Below are positions 1 to 8,220 of a stretch of DNA of 64,000 bases, piece after piece. The DNA comes from Paenibacillus woosongensis (GTDB lineage Bacteria; Bacillota; Bacilli; Paenibacillales; Paenibacillaceae). The first letter of the stretch is position 1; the number at the start of each line of letters is the position of its first letter. Under the pieces are notes generated by a model. That model saw only the letters and a program-made list of their open reading frames with translations. It did no database searches and was not told the origin of the DNA. The DNA is taken from assembly GCF_009725165.1 (NCBI RefSeq), contig NZ_WNZW01000013.1, positions 52,156 through 116,155 on the forward strand. Direction: 5' to 3'. The position numbers and the translations under genes are program-made.

Positions 1-45
1 GCATCAGCAGATGCTTACGATATTGCAATGGGACTGTATAACTGA
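1..45 (+). CDS. C-terminal tail of an unidentified protein (partial)
   Basis: Frame 1 reads fourteen sense codons from the window edge and then TGA. The residues end in DAYDIAMGLYN, which looks like a real protein tail. A bidirectional-looking terminator hairpin follows at 69-112, and the next gene converges on it from the minus strand. The family cannot be named from so short a tail, and a chance open frame is possible. Confidence 0.4.
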   Translation, partial: ASADAYDIAMGLYN

Positions 46-68
46 CACTTGATCTTCTATCATCTTGC

Positions 69-112
69 AAAAGAGGCTTCCCGGCAGGCATTTCTGCCAA
101 GGGGGCCTCTTT
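69..112. terminator. Bidirectional intrinsic terminator
   Basis: AAAGAGGC pairs with GCCTCTTT, with an inner GGCAG/CTGCC stem. A run of A on the left and T on the right lets it work in both directions. It lies between the plus-strand tail ending at 45 and the minus-strand regulator ending at 118. Confidence 0.7.
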
Positions 113-117
113 GTTCA

Positions 118-795
118 TCAATGCATCATATAACCGGTTCCCCGGACAGTATGGATAATCTTTCGAGCGCGCCCGCGGTCGATTTTTTTGCGTAAATGGC
201 GGACATACACGTCTACGACATTCGTACCGGTCGCAAAGTCATACCCCCATACCTCCTGTAAAATATCATCACGATGGCACACGGTATTGGCATGCTTCGC
301 GAGATAAACGAGCAAATCATATTCCTTCGGGGTCAGCTTGATGATTTCCCCTTCCCGGAATACTTTGCGGCTTTTTGGCTCAATACGCAAATCCTCGAAA
401 ATGATCTCGCTTGGTTGGCCGTCGTTTAATCTCATGAACAGCCTGACCCAATGCTCCATACGTACGGACAGCTCTTCGAAAGGGACGCTGCCGTCTACGA
501 CGTCGCTCGCCCCGGCTGCGAATGCCTCGACAAGCTGCTCCGTACTTCGTTCAAGAAGCACGGCTACGACGGGAAATGATAACACGCCTTCATGAGCTTT
601 AAGCAGAGCCATGGCATCGACGTCCGATACCCCTTTTTCAACCAGCATAATGTCTGGCTTCTGTTTAAGCAGTTCTTCCTTCGTCACATCTTTGTTGCGG
701 AACCAAGTGACGTCATGTCCCGCTTCCTTCAGCTGCCGGTACAAACGGCTGCTCTCCCGGGAGTCCCCTCCTGCCGATAATATATGAACTTCCAT
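118..795 (-). CDS. OmpR-type response regulator with degenerate receiver domain
   Basis: This is a 225-residue transcription factor. Residues 1 to about 120 have a CheY-like fold pattern, and the C-terminal 95 residues form an OmpR/PhoB winged helix (LTPKEYDLLVYL, VYVRHLRKKID, VRGTGYMMH). The ATG at 795 is chosen because AGAAGGTGG lies about 10 bases upstream; an in-frame start at 852 has no such site. The receiver lacks the usual residues: the acidic pair is not evident, the phospho-acceptor Asp is replaced in DIMLVEKG, and the conserved Lys before Pro-Phe is Val in GSVPFEE. It probably works without phosphorylation, or its receiver is a dimerisation module. No partner kinase is adjacent, so its targets are unknown. 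Confidence 0.85.
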   Translation of the reverse strand: MEVHILSAGGDSRESSRLYRQLKEAGHDVTWFRNKDVTKEELLKQKPDIMLVEKGVSDVDAMALLKAHEGVLSFPVVAVLLERSTEQLVEAFAAGASDVVDGSVPFEELSVRMEHWVRLFMRLNDGQPSEIIFEDLRIEPKSRKVFREGEIIKLTPKEYDLLVYLAKHANTVCHRDDILQEVWGYDFATGTNVVDVYVRHLRKKIDRGRARKIIHTVRGTGYMMH

Positions 796-861
796 ACGAT
801 TCGCCGCCCACCTTCTGCTCCACATCCCGAATTTATTAATTAAGATGGACAAAATGCAAAC

Positions 862-892
862 AAACCATTCCCTAATTTAACGGAAATGGTTT
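862..892 (-). terminator. Intrinsic terminator after the ThiF/MoeB-type gene
   Basis: AAACCATTCCC pairs with GGAAATGGTTT around an AT-rich loop (one A/C mismatch). On the minus strand it is followed by T-rich sequence. It separates the adenylyltransferase gene from the downstream response regulator. Confidence 0.6.
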
Positions 893-909
893 GCTGCTTC
901 TATCTTACT

Positions 910-1989
910 TTAGCCGAAGTACCTGTCATAAAGCACTTTGGCTTCTACAGTATCCTTCGTTCCATGGACCAATGCCCGCCCGTCCTTAAATAATACCAGC
1001 CGGCGCTCTCCAATCGTAAAGGATAGCAGAAACTTATTGAATTCTGCCGTCCCTTCCCCAAGACGCATCAAGGCTTTGGCCGTCTCCTCCAAATTCCATT
1101 CCCGCGGTTTAGCCGGACGAATTTGGACAGTATCCCTGCCGCAGAGTACTTCGGTCTTTCGCGAGCCCGAATGGGACAAATAGGGATATGCCGGTTGCGA
1201 GCCGCAGGACGGACAGTCCGGCTTCCGGGCCGCATCCATCTTGAGCGCTGCCTGCTCATTGCGCCATAAGTCAAAGGTCAGCAGCGTTCCTCGAAGATGC
1301 TCGGTCTGTCCCGTGAGCAGCTTCAGCGCTTCTGTTGTCTGATGGGCAACAACCGTCTGAACCGCAGGCGGAATAATCCCTGCTGTATCACAAGTGTCTC
1401 CGCCAAGCGGAATCGAGCCCAGCAGACAGTTCAAACAGGCGGTCTTCCCTGGCAATATCGTATACGTTATGCCATAGCTCCCTACGCAGGCACCGTAAAT
1501 CCAAGGAATGCCCTTCTTCTGGGAAATGTCGTTAATTACCATTCTCGTGTCAAAATTATCGGTAGCATCCAGTATAAGCTGGATTCCCGGCAATAAGGAG
1601 CTTATTTCAGCATAGGTTACATCCATGACATGAGCTTCAATGGTCACTTCGCTGTTAATCGCTTGCAGCCGCTTCTGGGCAGCGATTGCCTTAGGCAGCC
1701 GGAGCTCGGCATCTTCTTCCGCGAACAGCTGCTGTCTTTGCAAATTGCTCCATTCCACGTAATCCCGGTCTGCTATGACTACACGCCCAACGCCAGCCCG
1801 TACGAGCGTTTCCGCAATGCCTGTGCCCAGCGCTCCAGCGCCTACGATAAGAATAGCGCTTTCCGACAGCTTGCGCTGCCCTTCCGGACCGATCATCGCA
1901 AAACGTTCCTGCCTGGAATACCGGTCCGTCCGGTCTCTTGTCTCCGCGGACAATACTGCTGCCGAGGTTTCAGATCGATTGCCTTGCAT
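910..1989 (-). CDS. ThiF/MoeB/HesA-family adenylyltransferase
   Basis: This is an E1-like enzyme expected to adenylate the C-terminal glycine of a small sulfur carrier (ThiS or MoaD), feeding thiamine or molybdopterin synthesis. Visible features are RYSRQ near residue 23, the nucleotide-binding IVGAGALG at about 48-55, NLQRQ, a CLNC and CPSC pair expected to bind zinc, and GGDTCDTAG holding a candidate catalytic cysteine. A C-terminal part of about 100 residues extends past the core fold and shows no rhodanese Cys loop. The 359-residue length fits Bacillales members. AAGGAG lies about 11 bases before the start. No thi or moa genes are adjacent, so the pathway cannot be decided. Confidence 0.85.
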   Translation of the reverse strand: MQGNRSETSAAVLSAETRDRTDRYSRQERFAMIGPEGQRKLSESAILIVGAGALGTGIAETLVRAGVGRVVIADRDYVEWSNLQRQQLFAEEDAELRLPKAIAAQKRLQAINSEVTIEAHVMDVTYAEISSLLPGIQLILDATDNFDTRMVINDISQKKGIPWIYGACVGSYGITYTILPGKTACLNCLLGSIPLGGDTCDTAGIIPPAVQTVVAHQTTEALKLLTGQTEHLRGTLLTFDLWRNEQAALKMDAARKPDCPSCGSQPAYPYLSHSGSRKTEVLCGRDTVQIRPAKPREWNLEETAKALMRLGEGTAEFNKFLLSFTIGERRLVLFKDGRALVHGTKDTVEAKVLYDRYFG

Positions 1990-2044
1990 ACCCGCTCCCG
2001 CTCCTTTTCATCAGAAAACTATGAGTACCCGCTGCACAATGGCC

Positions 2045-3592
2045 TTATTTCGTGGACCACTGCTCGACGTCCCAAACCTTCGTTACCCAATCTTCGTAGA
2101 AGTCGGGTTCATGAGATACGAGCAGCACCGTCCCCTTGAACTCCTTCAGCGCACGCTTCAGTTCCTCCTTGGCCGCTACATCCAAATGGTTCGTCGGCTC
2201 GTCGAACAATATCCAGTTTGTCTCGCGCATCATCAGCTTACACAACCGCACCTTGGCTTGCTCGCCACCGCTCAGCGCTTTGAGCTGGCGGGTGATGTGA
2301 TCATTCTTCAGGCCGCAGCGCGCCAAATGCGCCCGTACTTCATGCTGGTTCAGATGCGGGAATTCATTCCATACATCATCGATCGGCGTGCCATTTCCTG
2401 GGCGAACCTCTTGCTCGAAATAAGCCGGAAACAGGAAGTCCCCCTGATACGTTTTGCCGCTAATCGGCGGAATTTTGCCAAGAATCGTCTTTAGCAGCGT
2501 AGATTTGCCGACGCCGTTGCACCCGACGATTGCGATTTTCTCGCCACGTTCAATCGTCATCGACATTTTAGGCAGCAGTGCATGCGTATAGCCGATTTCA
2601 AAGTCGATGCCTTCGAATACCGTCTTTCCGCTCGCTCTCGACTCTTTAAAGCCGAAAACCGGCTTAGCGGCCTCCTCGGGCTTATCGATCCGCTCCAGAC
2701 GATCCAGCTGCTTCTCCCGGCTCTTCGCCCGGCCGGAAGTGGAATATCGCGCTTTGTTGCGTTGTATGAAATCTTCCTGCTTCTTGATAAACTCCTGCTG
2801 TTTCTCGTAAGCCTCAATATGCTGGTTTTTGTTGATGTCGGCCATTTCCAGGAACTTCTCATAATTCGCCGAATAACGCGTCAATTTGGCAAATTCCAAA
2901 TGATAAATGACGCTGACGACTTTATTCATGAACTCGGTATCATGCGAAATGAGAATAAAAGCGTACGGATAGTTCTGCAAATAGTTCGTAAGCCATTGGA
3001 TATGCTCCACATCCAAATAGTTGGTCGGCTCGTCAAGCAGCAGGACGTTCGGCTTCTCCAGCAGCAGCTTAGCCAGAAGCACCTTCGTACGCTGTCCACC
3101 GCTCAGAGTCGAGACATCACGGTCAAGGCCGATCGCGGACAATCCTAGCCCGTTCGCCATTTCCTCAACCTTCACGTCGATCAAATAGAAATCGCCGATA
3201 TCCAGCTGCTCCTGAATTTCGCCCATCTGCTCCAGCAGCAGCTCTAGCTCCTCGGGAGAGGCATCGGCCATTTTTTCCGTAATCTCCATCATTTCCTTCT
3301 CCAGCTCCAACAGCGGAAGAAATGCATCCTTCAATATATCTCGAACCGTCTTGCCAGGTGTCAGCTTCGTATGCTGATCGAGGTATCCGTACCGTACCTT
3401 CGGCGTCCATTCGACCTTGCCTTCATCCTTCAGGATCTGTCCAGTCAAAATATTCATTAATGTGGACTTGCCTACGCCGTTTGCCCCAACCAGGCCGACA
3501 TGCTCACCGGCCAACAAGCGAAATGAGACATTCTTAAACAAAGTACGGTCCCCGAAATTGTGGGAGACGTTCTCTACAGTTAATAAACTCAT
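2045..3592 (-). CDS. ABC-F family ATPase (translation factor or ribosome protection type)
   Basis: This is a 515-residue soluble protein with two ABC domains in tandem and no membrane segments, so it is not a transporter. The first domain has GANGVGKST, LSGGQ and LLLDEPTNYLD. A charged linker of about 80 residues follows, containing the IEAYEKQQEFIKKQEDFI helix typical of the P-site tRNA interaction motif. The second domain has GCNGVGKST, LSGGEQ and LFDEPTNHLD. ABC-F proteins bind the ribosomal E site and modulate elongation or protect against antibiotics. The short linker and lack of a long C-terminal extension favour a housekeeping factor, but the sequence alone cannot exclude resistance. 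Confidence 0.9.
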   Translation of the reverse strand: MSLLTVENVSHNFGDRTLFKNVSFRLLAGEHVGLVGANGVGKSTLMNILTGQILKDEGKVEWTPKVRYGYLDQHTKLTPGKTVRDILKDAFLPLLELEKEMMEITEKMADASPEELELLLEQMGEIQEQLDIGDFYLIDVKVEEMANGLGLSAIGLDRDVSTLSGGQRTKVLLAKLLLEKPNVLLLDEPTNYLDVEHIQWLTNYLQNYPYAFILISHDTEFMNKVVSVIYHLEFAKLTRYSANYEKFLEMADINKNQHIEAYEKQQEFIKKQEDFIQRNKARYSTSGRAKSREKQLDRLERIDKPEEAAKPVFGFKESRASGKTVFEGIDFEIGYTHALLPKMSMTIERGEKIAIVGCNGVGKSTLLKTILGKIPPISGKTYQGDFLFPAYFEQEVRPGNGTPIDDVWNEFPHLNQHEVRAHLARCGLKNDHITRQLKALSGGEQAKVRLCKLMMRETNWILFDEPTNHLDVAAKEELKRALKEFKGTVLLVSHEPDFYEDWVTKVWDVEQWSTK

Positions 3593-3680
3593 ATTAGCAA
3601 CCCTTACTCCTTCTATATGACATTCAAGAACCTATTTTAGCATAAGTGGGAGAAGGTCTGAAACAGTTTTTATTTAAGCG

Positions 3681-4661
3681 TCAGCGGCAAGTATTCTCAA
3701 AATATCCCTTAGCCGCCGCATCCCTGCGGTTCGTGAATGCTTGTTCAACACGGTAGCGGGGCGGGCAGCCTTCCCGAAAGAAGTAATGAAGACCCGTCTT
3801 TTCATCGATGCCTCCAACCAGCAGCTTGCTTTGCAATAGCCGTCCACCGCCAAAGGCATAATTATTATAATAACGATCACCCACCGGAATGCCCTGCACA
3901 AATACAATGACACCGGTATCATTGAGCGTATTCGTCCAGTCCTCCTGGGACAAGGCCGGTAATGTAAAAAAATAATTTACTCCGATCCGTGCTGCGTATT
4001 CGTTATGACGATTCATGTATCCTGCTAAGTCCTCCTCAATGGTTCGCACAATCGTCGCTCGCCTGACTTGTTCAAACGCTTCAGCGTCCTGCAGCAATGG
4101 TATGTCCGTTGCAAAGCTGAGCTCGCTTTGTCTCCCTCTTAGCCACTCGCCCGATCTGCTCTCATATGCCGTTACCTGATTATCCAGCGTAAATGCAATA
4201 CTGTTGCCGGATTGATCCGTGTATACATACGGTTTTTTCGGCCTCCAGCGATGCATTAATTCAGACTCACCCGTCCCGGCCTCCTTGCTCTCATGCACGG
4301 CATATATAGAAAATCCGTCATATTCAATGACCGCAATTACCGGTATATAAGCCAGCATTGCCCTTTGGGCAATCGGGTCATTCTCAATACCTAAATGAAT
4401 TGACAATGTCTCGATGAACGCAGAGAGGGCTTCCTCCTTATCCGTTCTCATAAATTTCGCCGAACCATATCCGGTTTCGTAATGCTGAAGCTCATTTAGA
4501 TTGAGCGCATGAGCAGCATCCTGGACAGCCGTGCGGAGAGCCGAGGTATAACGCAGCTGAAGCCCGTGAGCCTCCCTTAGGTCCCCTGTATGCAGATGAA
4601 GAACCCATAGATAGGGCGAAGCAATCAGCACGAAAATCATCGCCCAATCAGTAATCTTCAT
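3681..4661 (-). CDS. Single-helix exported protein, last gene of the Tad-like operon
   Basis: The protein has 326 residues. It begins with a short cytoplasmic stretch and one hydrophobic helix (about residues 6-24), followed by an extracellular-type domain of about 300 residues. A segment just after the helix (AVQDAAHALN) resembles the helical spine of pseudopilins or TadE/TadG proteins. No prepilin-peptidase cleavage motif is seen. The start overlaps the preceding gene by 14 bases, which implies translational coupling. It is inferred to be a minor pilin-like or tip component of the Tad-like machine. I do not recognise a named family. Confidence 0.7.
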   Translation of the reverse strand: MKITDWAMIFVLIASPYLWVLHLHTGDLREAHGLQLRYTSALRTAVQDAAHALNLNELQHYETGYGSAKFMRTDKEEALSAFIETLSIHLGIENDPIAQRAMLAYIPVIAVIEYDGFSIYAVHESKEAGTGESELMHRWRPKKPYVYTDQSGNSIAFTLDNQVTAYESRSGEWLRGRQSELSFATDIPLLQDAEAFEQVRRATIVRTIEEDLAGYMNRHNEYAARIGVNYFFTLPALSQEDWTNTLNDTGVIVFVQGIPVGDRYYNNYAFGGGRLLQSKLLVGGIDEKTGLHYFFREGCPPRYRVEQAFTNRRDAAAKGYFENTCR

Positions 4662-5199
4662 TGAGCACCATCCCCCCGTAACTCATGGAATTCCATCCGC
4701 CGGGGTTTGCAGCCCCATATAAAAAATCATTCAGCACCGTCATCGGCGTTCGCTCCAAACCGGTAATGGTTACCGTGAAATAATCGCCAATTTCCATTTC
4801 ATACCTGGGGCGCCCGCTTGCGCCGGCTGGAGCTTGCTCAGGAAAAAGCAGCGGCAATATGTCATGGTCATAATAATCTTCATAATGAATGCTGTATCGG
4901 TCTAGAAAGGAACTAGAATCGGACGGATCGCTGTATTCCGGATGATATTTTTTGTGACGGTGCACCAGTTCAATCTTGTATACGCCTCCTGCGGCACCAA
5001 GCTCATGGACAAAATCCCTGTACATCGATGCCGATAAATATCCTTTATTTCGGACTGCGTCAGCAAACCGAACCAACGTGTTGTATGCCGCAAGCGCCCG
5101 ATAATCCTCCTCCCGTTGTGCCGATTGAACAGCCGGAATCAAATACAGTAAGACGACAGCCAATATCGCTGCAGAAATTTTAGATAAAGCGTTTGACAT
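4648..5199 (-). CDS. Small single-helix protein of the Tad-like operon
   Basis: The protein has 183 residues, with one N-terminal hydrophobic helix at about residues 9-26 (AAILAVVLLYLIPAVQS) and then a soluble domain rich in Tyr, Asp and His (HRHKKYHPEYSD, HYEDYYDHD). The C-terminal half looks like a beta-rich fold (YEMEIGDYFTVTITG). It sits 12 bases after the preceding gene and overlaps the next one. It is likely a pseudopilin-like or TadE-like component exposed outside the membrane. The family is not recognised. Confidence 0.7.
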   Translation of the reverse strand: MSNALSKISAAILAVVLLYLIPAVQSAQREEDYRALAAYNTLVRFADAVRNKGYLSASMYRDFVHELGAAGGVYKIELVHRHKKYHPEYSDPSDSSSFLDRYSIHYEDYYDHDILPLLFPEQAPAGASGRPRYEMEIGDYFTVTITGLERTPMTVLNDFLYGAANPGGWNSMSYGGMVLNEDY

Positions 5200-5211
5200 C
5201 GTTCAGCCCCT

Positions 5212-5631
5212 TTATTTCTTTTGAAAAGCTATTTTTTGCGCGCGGCCTGCGAAGTCGTAATCAATCAGCACATGATAGCTCTCCTTTAAGTCCAGGAGGG
5301 CTGCTGCTTTCATTACAGCCGCATCCTGCAAAGAATAATCATCGCTGCCCGCTTCATTCAAATCCGCCATCCTCCCGTCTATTTCAACGACAACGCCTTG
5401 TCTGGCCAGTTCTCCCAAGCTGTGCATGATTTCAGCTCCGCTGTACCGCTCAGCCTGCACTTCAATACCGATCGCAGTATGGATACTGTCCTTTTGACCT
5501 TGTGTAAAAGGGATTAATCGGTTCAAGACGTCCTGTTCCAGCCGGGACTGATCTACTGCAAGCCACAAAGCGCTAAGACACGCCATACAACCAATGAGGA
5601 GCCATAGGAAGCTTTTCAGCGTATTATTCAT
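5212..5631 (-). CDS. Small single-helix protein of the Tad-like operon
   Basis: The protein has 139 residues: an N-terminal helix at about residues 8-25 (FLWLLIGCMACLSALWLA), then a soluble region of about 110 residues without recognised motifs. It lies 7 bases after the 165-residue pilin-like gene and 12 bases before the 183-residue one. The architecture matches that of its neighbours, a short N-terminus, one helix and an outer domain, and suggests a minor structural subunit. No function can be named from sequence. Confidence 0.65.
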   Translation of the reverse strand: MNNTLKSFLWLLIGCMACLSALWLAVDQSRLEQDVLNRLIPFTQGQKDSIHTAIGIEVQAERYSGAEIMHSLGELARQGVVVEIDGRMADLNEAGSDDYSLQDAAVMKAAALLDLKESYHVLIDYDFAGRAQKIAFQKK

Positions 5632-5638
5632 GTCATTA

Positions 5639-6136
5639 TTAAGGGGATGCGAGCACAGTCGTCTGCGTAAAAATAATTCCTCTCACAACATTCGAATTAT
5701 CTTTAACTACTTTCGCTTTGAACTTGCCGCTCGGATTTACATATTCATCCAGTATTTCATTCCAAGAATTGTTGATGTTACCGACCTTATCGCTAATGAC
5801 AGCTCCGAAATCTTCAATCGGAACATGGTTGCCCACACGAAGCATATTGCCGTACCACTGGCCATTCTGATTTTTTCCGGTCTTCACCTGGATTCCGAAT
5901 TGCTCCCGGTCCTTGAATTTTCTGAGTGCATTCGTTACCTGTGATCCGCTGACGGTCGTATCATCGTAAACCGTAAACGAGGCCTGCGACAGTTCGGTCT
6001 GGATATCCGAGAAATTGTTCTGCGCCGTTTTGGTGGCCTCTTGCGCGGATACGAACAAAATAACCACAATTGTAATAAGCGCAATCGTCAGGAAAATGCC
6101 GGCAGCAACCTTTAATGCGGATGAAGCGTTATTCAT
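5639..6136 (-). CDS. Flp/TadE-like single-helix protein, candidate major subunit
   Basis: This 165-residue protein begins MNNASSALKVAAGIFL, followed by a helix through about residue 31 and an outer domain. The start at 6136 is preceded by GGAGGG eight bases upstream; an upstream in-frame Met at 6211 lies inside the preceding gene and has no site. The helix followed by a Gln/Ala/Thr-rich stretch (AQEATKTAQNNFSD) is the layout of pilin-like subunits, but there is no G-F cleavage site and the protein is larger than classical Flp pilins (50-80 residues). Being the first small protein after the TadB/C-like platform, it is a candidate main filament or pseudopilus subunit. That role is inferred. Confidence 0.7.
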   Translation of the reverse strand: MNNASSALKVAAGIFLTIALITIVVILFVSAQEATKTAQNNFSDIQTELSQASFTVYDDTTVSGSQVTNALRKFKDREQFGIQVKTGKNQNGQWYGNMLRVGNHVPIEDFGAVISDKVGNINNSWNEILDEYVNPSGKFKAKVVKDNSNVVRGIIFTQTTVLASP

Positions 6137-6156
6137 TTCTTTATCCCTCCAAATCG

Positions 6157-8220
6157 TTATAATTTCTGAATATGTTCGAAATACAAATCCATCTGTTTGA
6201 AGCTCATCCATATGAGCGGGATGACCAAATAAGCGAATACGAGGCTATACATAGGCGTAAAGCCAATCATTCGGCCGAGTTCTGCCCGGGTATCCAGCGA
6301 TTTCTCGTAATCGAAGCGCCTGCGCTCGAATTGAAACGACATCTCATGCTCCAGATCATCAAATGCCTTAGCAATGGTAATTTTCTCTGCGGCAAGCAGC
6401 AGCTTGTCCACAAATCGTCTGAACTCTGCGAGAGCAACTTCTGCTTTCATTTCTTGTAGAGCCGTTTCTCCGCCCTGACTGTAGTTGAGCAGGCATTTTT
6501 CTAACGGAGCTTTGAAAATGACGGCATATACATAGAGCCATTCCAAAATTTCCTCCACTGAAATCCGCTCCAGTTCTTTAAAAATTCCCACCATCGTCAT
6601 GAATTGATAGACTTCCTGGAGCATATCCGAAAGCCTCATTTTGCGCTGGAACAACAGCAGCCAAAGCGGTATCGCGAATGACAAACAGCCCGCGGCCAAA
6701 GCGGCAGCAACCTCCCACCATTTTAAATACTCCCGGTCAAGCCTGTTGAGCTTATCTACGATCCGGACCGCCATGGCGGTCAACTCGTCTTGGCTTAGCG
6801 TTTGCCCATGGGCTGCGACGGCTGCCTCAGCGGATTTCAAAACGGCATCATAACCAGCCTGGGAAGACATATTCATCTCATCCATCGCCGTTTTCTCCAA
6901 GGCAGCGAGCCTCTCGGCCCCTTCCTTTTCCTGAGGCGTCATCGCGCCGAAGAATATTGTGCTCTGCGGCGGCTCCCTGAGGATTTGCTGATAAGTGACC
7001 ACGTGCAGTGCAATGCAGAGAGCAATTGTCGATATGAAACCTACCAGAAAGAGACCGACCCTCCTTAGTTGAAACCATTCGACTCTCATTTGCAGATTGC
7101 TGTCCTTGAACAATTGCGTAAGCCGATAGTATGAAAACGAAGATCGAGGCGGAACGAACCACTGGACGGCGCTTCTTACCCAGCGGATTTTGTAAATCCT
7201 GGCCTCCCAGCATATTTTACTTCCGGAAGCCCGGTATGCTGTATCTTCTTCATTTTTTAATTTTTGCAGCAAAATATAGGAAATCAGTATGATCAAAAAA
7301 ATGAGAATCTTGAGCACAATCCCAGCTTTGCTTAAATAAAAATGATCCATGAGCGGGAAGTTCCGCCTGGCCCACATCTCGATCGGTTTTGTAAAAAATA
7401 TAGGCGCAAGGGCGATAACATGCAGCCCCTTCAGCAAGTAGTCCAGTTTAGTGCGGCGAATAAGTTCGAGTTGAATTTCTTGCGTCAGGCTGGCTACCGC
7501 CCGTAAAAACACCGAACCCTCCTTCGGGGTCTTGTCGCCGAATTCCATAACCAAGCTGGATATTCCCGCAAAGGCCTTTAAGAACCTGCTGGGCGCTGTC
7601 TCGAAATATTGCTCCAGCGCTTCCTTCTGCTTAGGTGCAGTCAAGGCCTCATGGATGCGATAGGCCTGGGCACCGATCTCCTCACCGAGCCCTTCCGCAG
7701 CTTCGTCGATCGCATCGGTAATCATGCCGTGACGATGGTAGGCATGGCGCACTGCTGCAAAAAACTCCAGCATTTGCTCCAGCAGCTTGCGTTCAAGGCG
7801 ATTTACGAAACCGTCCAGGACCAGTCCCTGTAAAACCGCAGCCGTAATTAATAGCGTCACGAAAAATATGATGTTCGGATTCATCCAGGTCAGTAAGGTA
7901 ATGCCCGGGCCGAAAGTAAGCAGGAGCGCATAAACAAGCATCATCGTTCTCCTGCGCAGCTCAAATTCGGCATACGTATGCATCAGCGACAATTTCCCGC
8001 GTACCTTGCGGACATAATAGCGCAGGGGAGGCACTCTTAGAAATATGGCATAAGATCTCAGCAGAAAAGCGGTGATATGCTTGCGAACATAAGCCGCTAT
8101 ACTCTGACTGCTATCCGTAAGAGATTCGAGACTGGAGATACGCCTAGAAGCCGCCCATAAGCCGATGCATAACAGCACAGAGATAATTAAAATCCACATT
8201 AATACTGTTCTAAGCTCCAA
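6157..8220 (-). CDS. TadB/TadC-like inner-membrane platform, apparently fused
   Basis: This polypeptide of about 687 residues appears to carry two T2SSF-like halves. The first half has helices near its N-terminus, around 85-130, and before residue 330. The second half begins near SFSYYRLTQLFKDSN and has helices near 385-410, 520-545 and at the C-terminus (SLVFAYLVIPLIWMSF). In classical Tad loci TadB and TadC are separate proteins of about 300 residues, so this looks like a fusion. I infer a TTG start at 8220: GGAGGG lies six bases upstream, and the start overlaps the TadA stop by 11 bases, which suggests coupling. Its expected role is to couple the TadA motor to subunit extrusion. Confidence 0.75.
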   Translation of the reverse strand: MELRTVLMWILIISVLLCIGLWAASRRISSLESLTDSSQSIAAYVRKHITAFLLRSYAIFLRVPPLRYYVRKVRGKLSLMHTYAEFELRRRTMMLVYALLLTFGPGITLLTWMNPNIIFFVTLLITAAVLQGLVLDGFVNRLERKLLEQMLEFFAAVRHAYHRHGMITDAIDEAAEGLGEEIGAQAYRIHEALTAPKQKEALEQYFETAPSRFLKAFAGISSLVMEFGDKTPKEGSVFLRAVASLTQEIQLELIRRTKLDYLLKGLHVIALAPIFFTKPIEMWARRNFPLMDHFYLSKAGIVLKILIFLIILISYILLQKLKNEEDTAYRASGSKICWEARIYKIRWVRSAVQWFVPPRSSFSYYRLTQLFKDSNLQMRVEWFQLRRVGLFLVGFISTIALCIALHVVTYQQILREPPQSTIFFGAMTPQEKEGAERLAALEKTAMDEMNMSSQAGYDAVLKSAEAAVAAHGQTLSQDELTAMAVRIVDKLNRLDREYLKWWEVAAALAAGCLSFAIPLWLLLFQRKMRLSDMLQEVYQFMTMVGIFKELERISVEEILEWLYVYAVIFKAPLEKCLLNYSQGGETALQEMKAEVALAEFRRFVDKLLLAAEKITIAKAFDDLEHEMSFQFERRRFDYEKSLDTRAELGRMIGFTPMYSLVFAYLVIPLIWMSFKQMDLYFEHIQKL

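Noticed and set aside
2045..3592. ABC-F protein as an antibiotic-resistance determinant
   Set aside because: Resistance and housekeeping ABC-F proteins cannot be told apart by motifs alone, and nothing in the context (leader peptide, mobile element) supports resistance.
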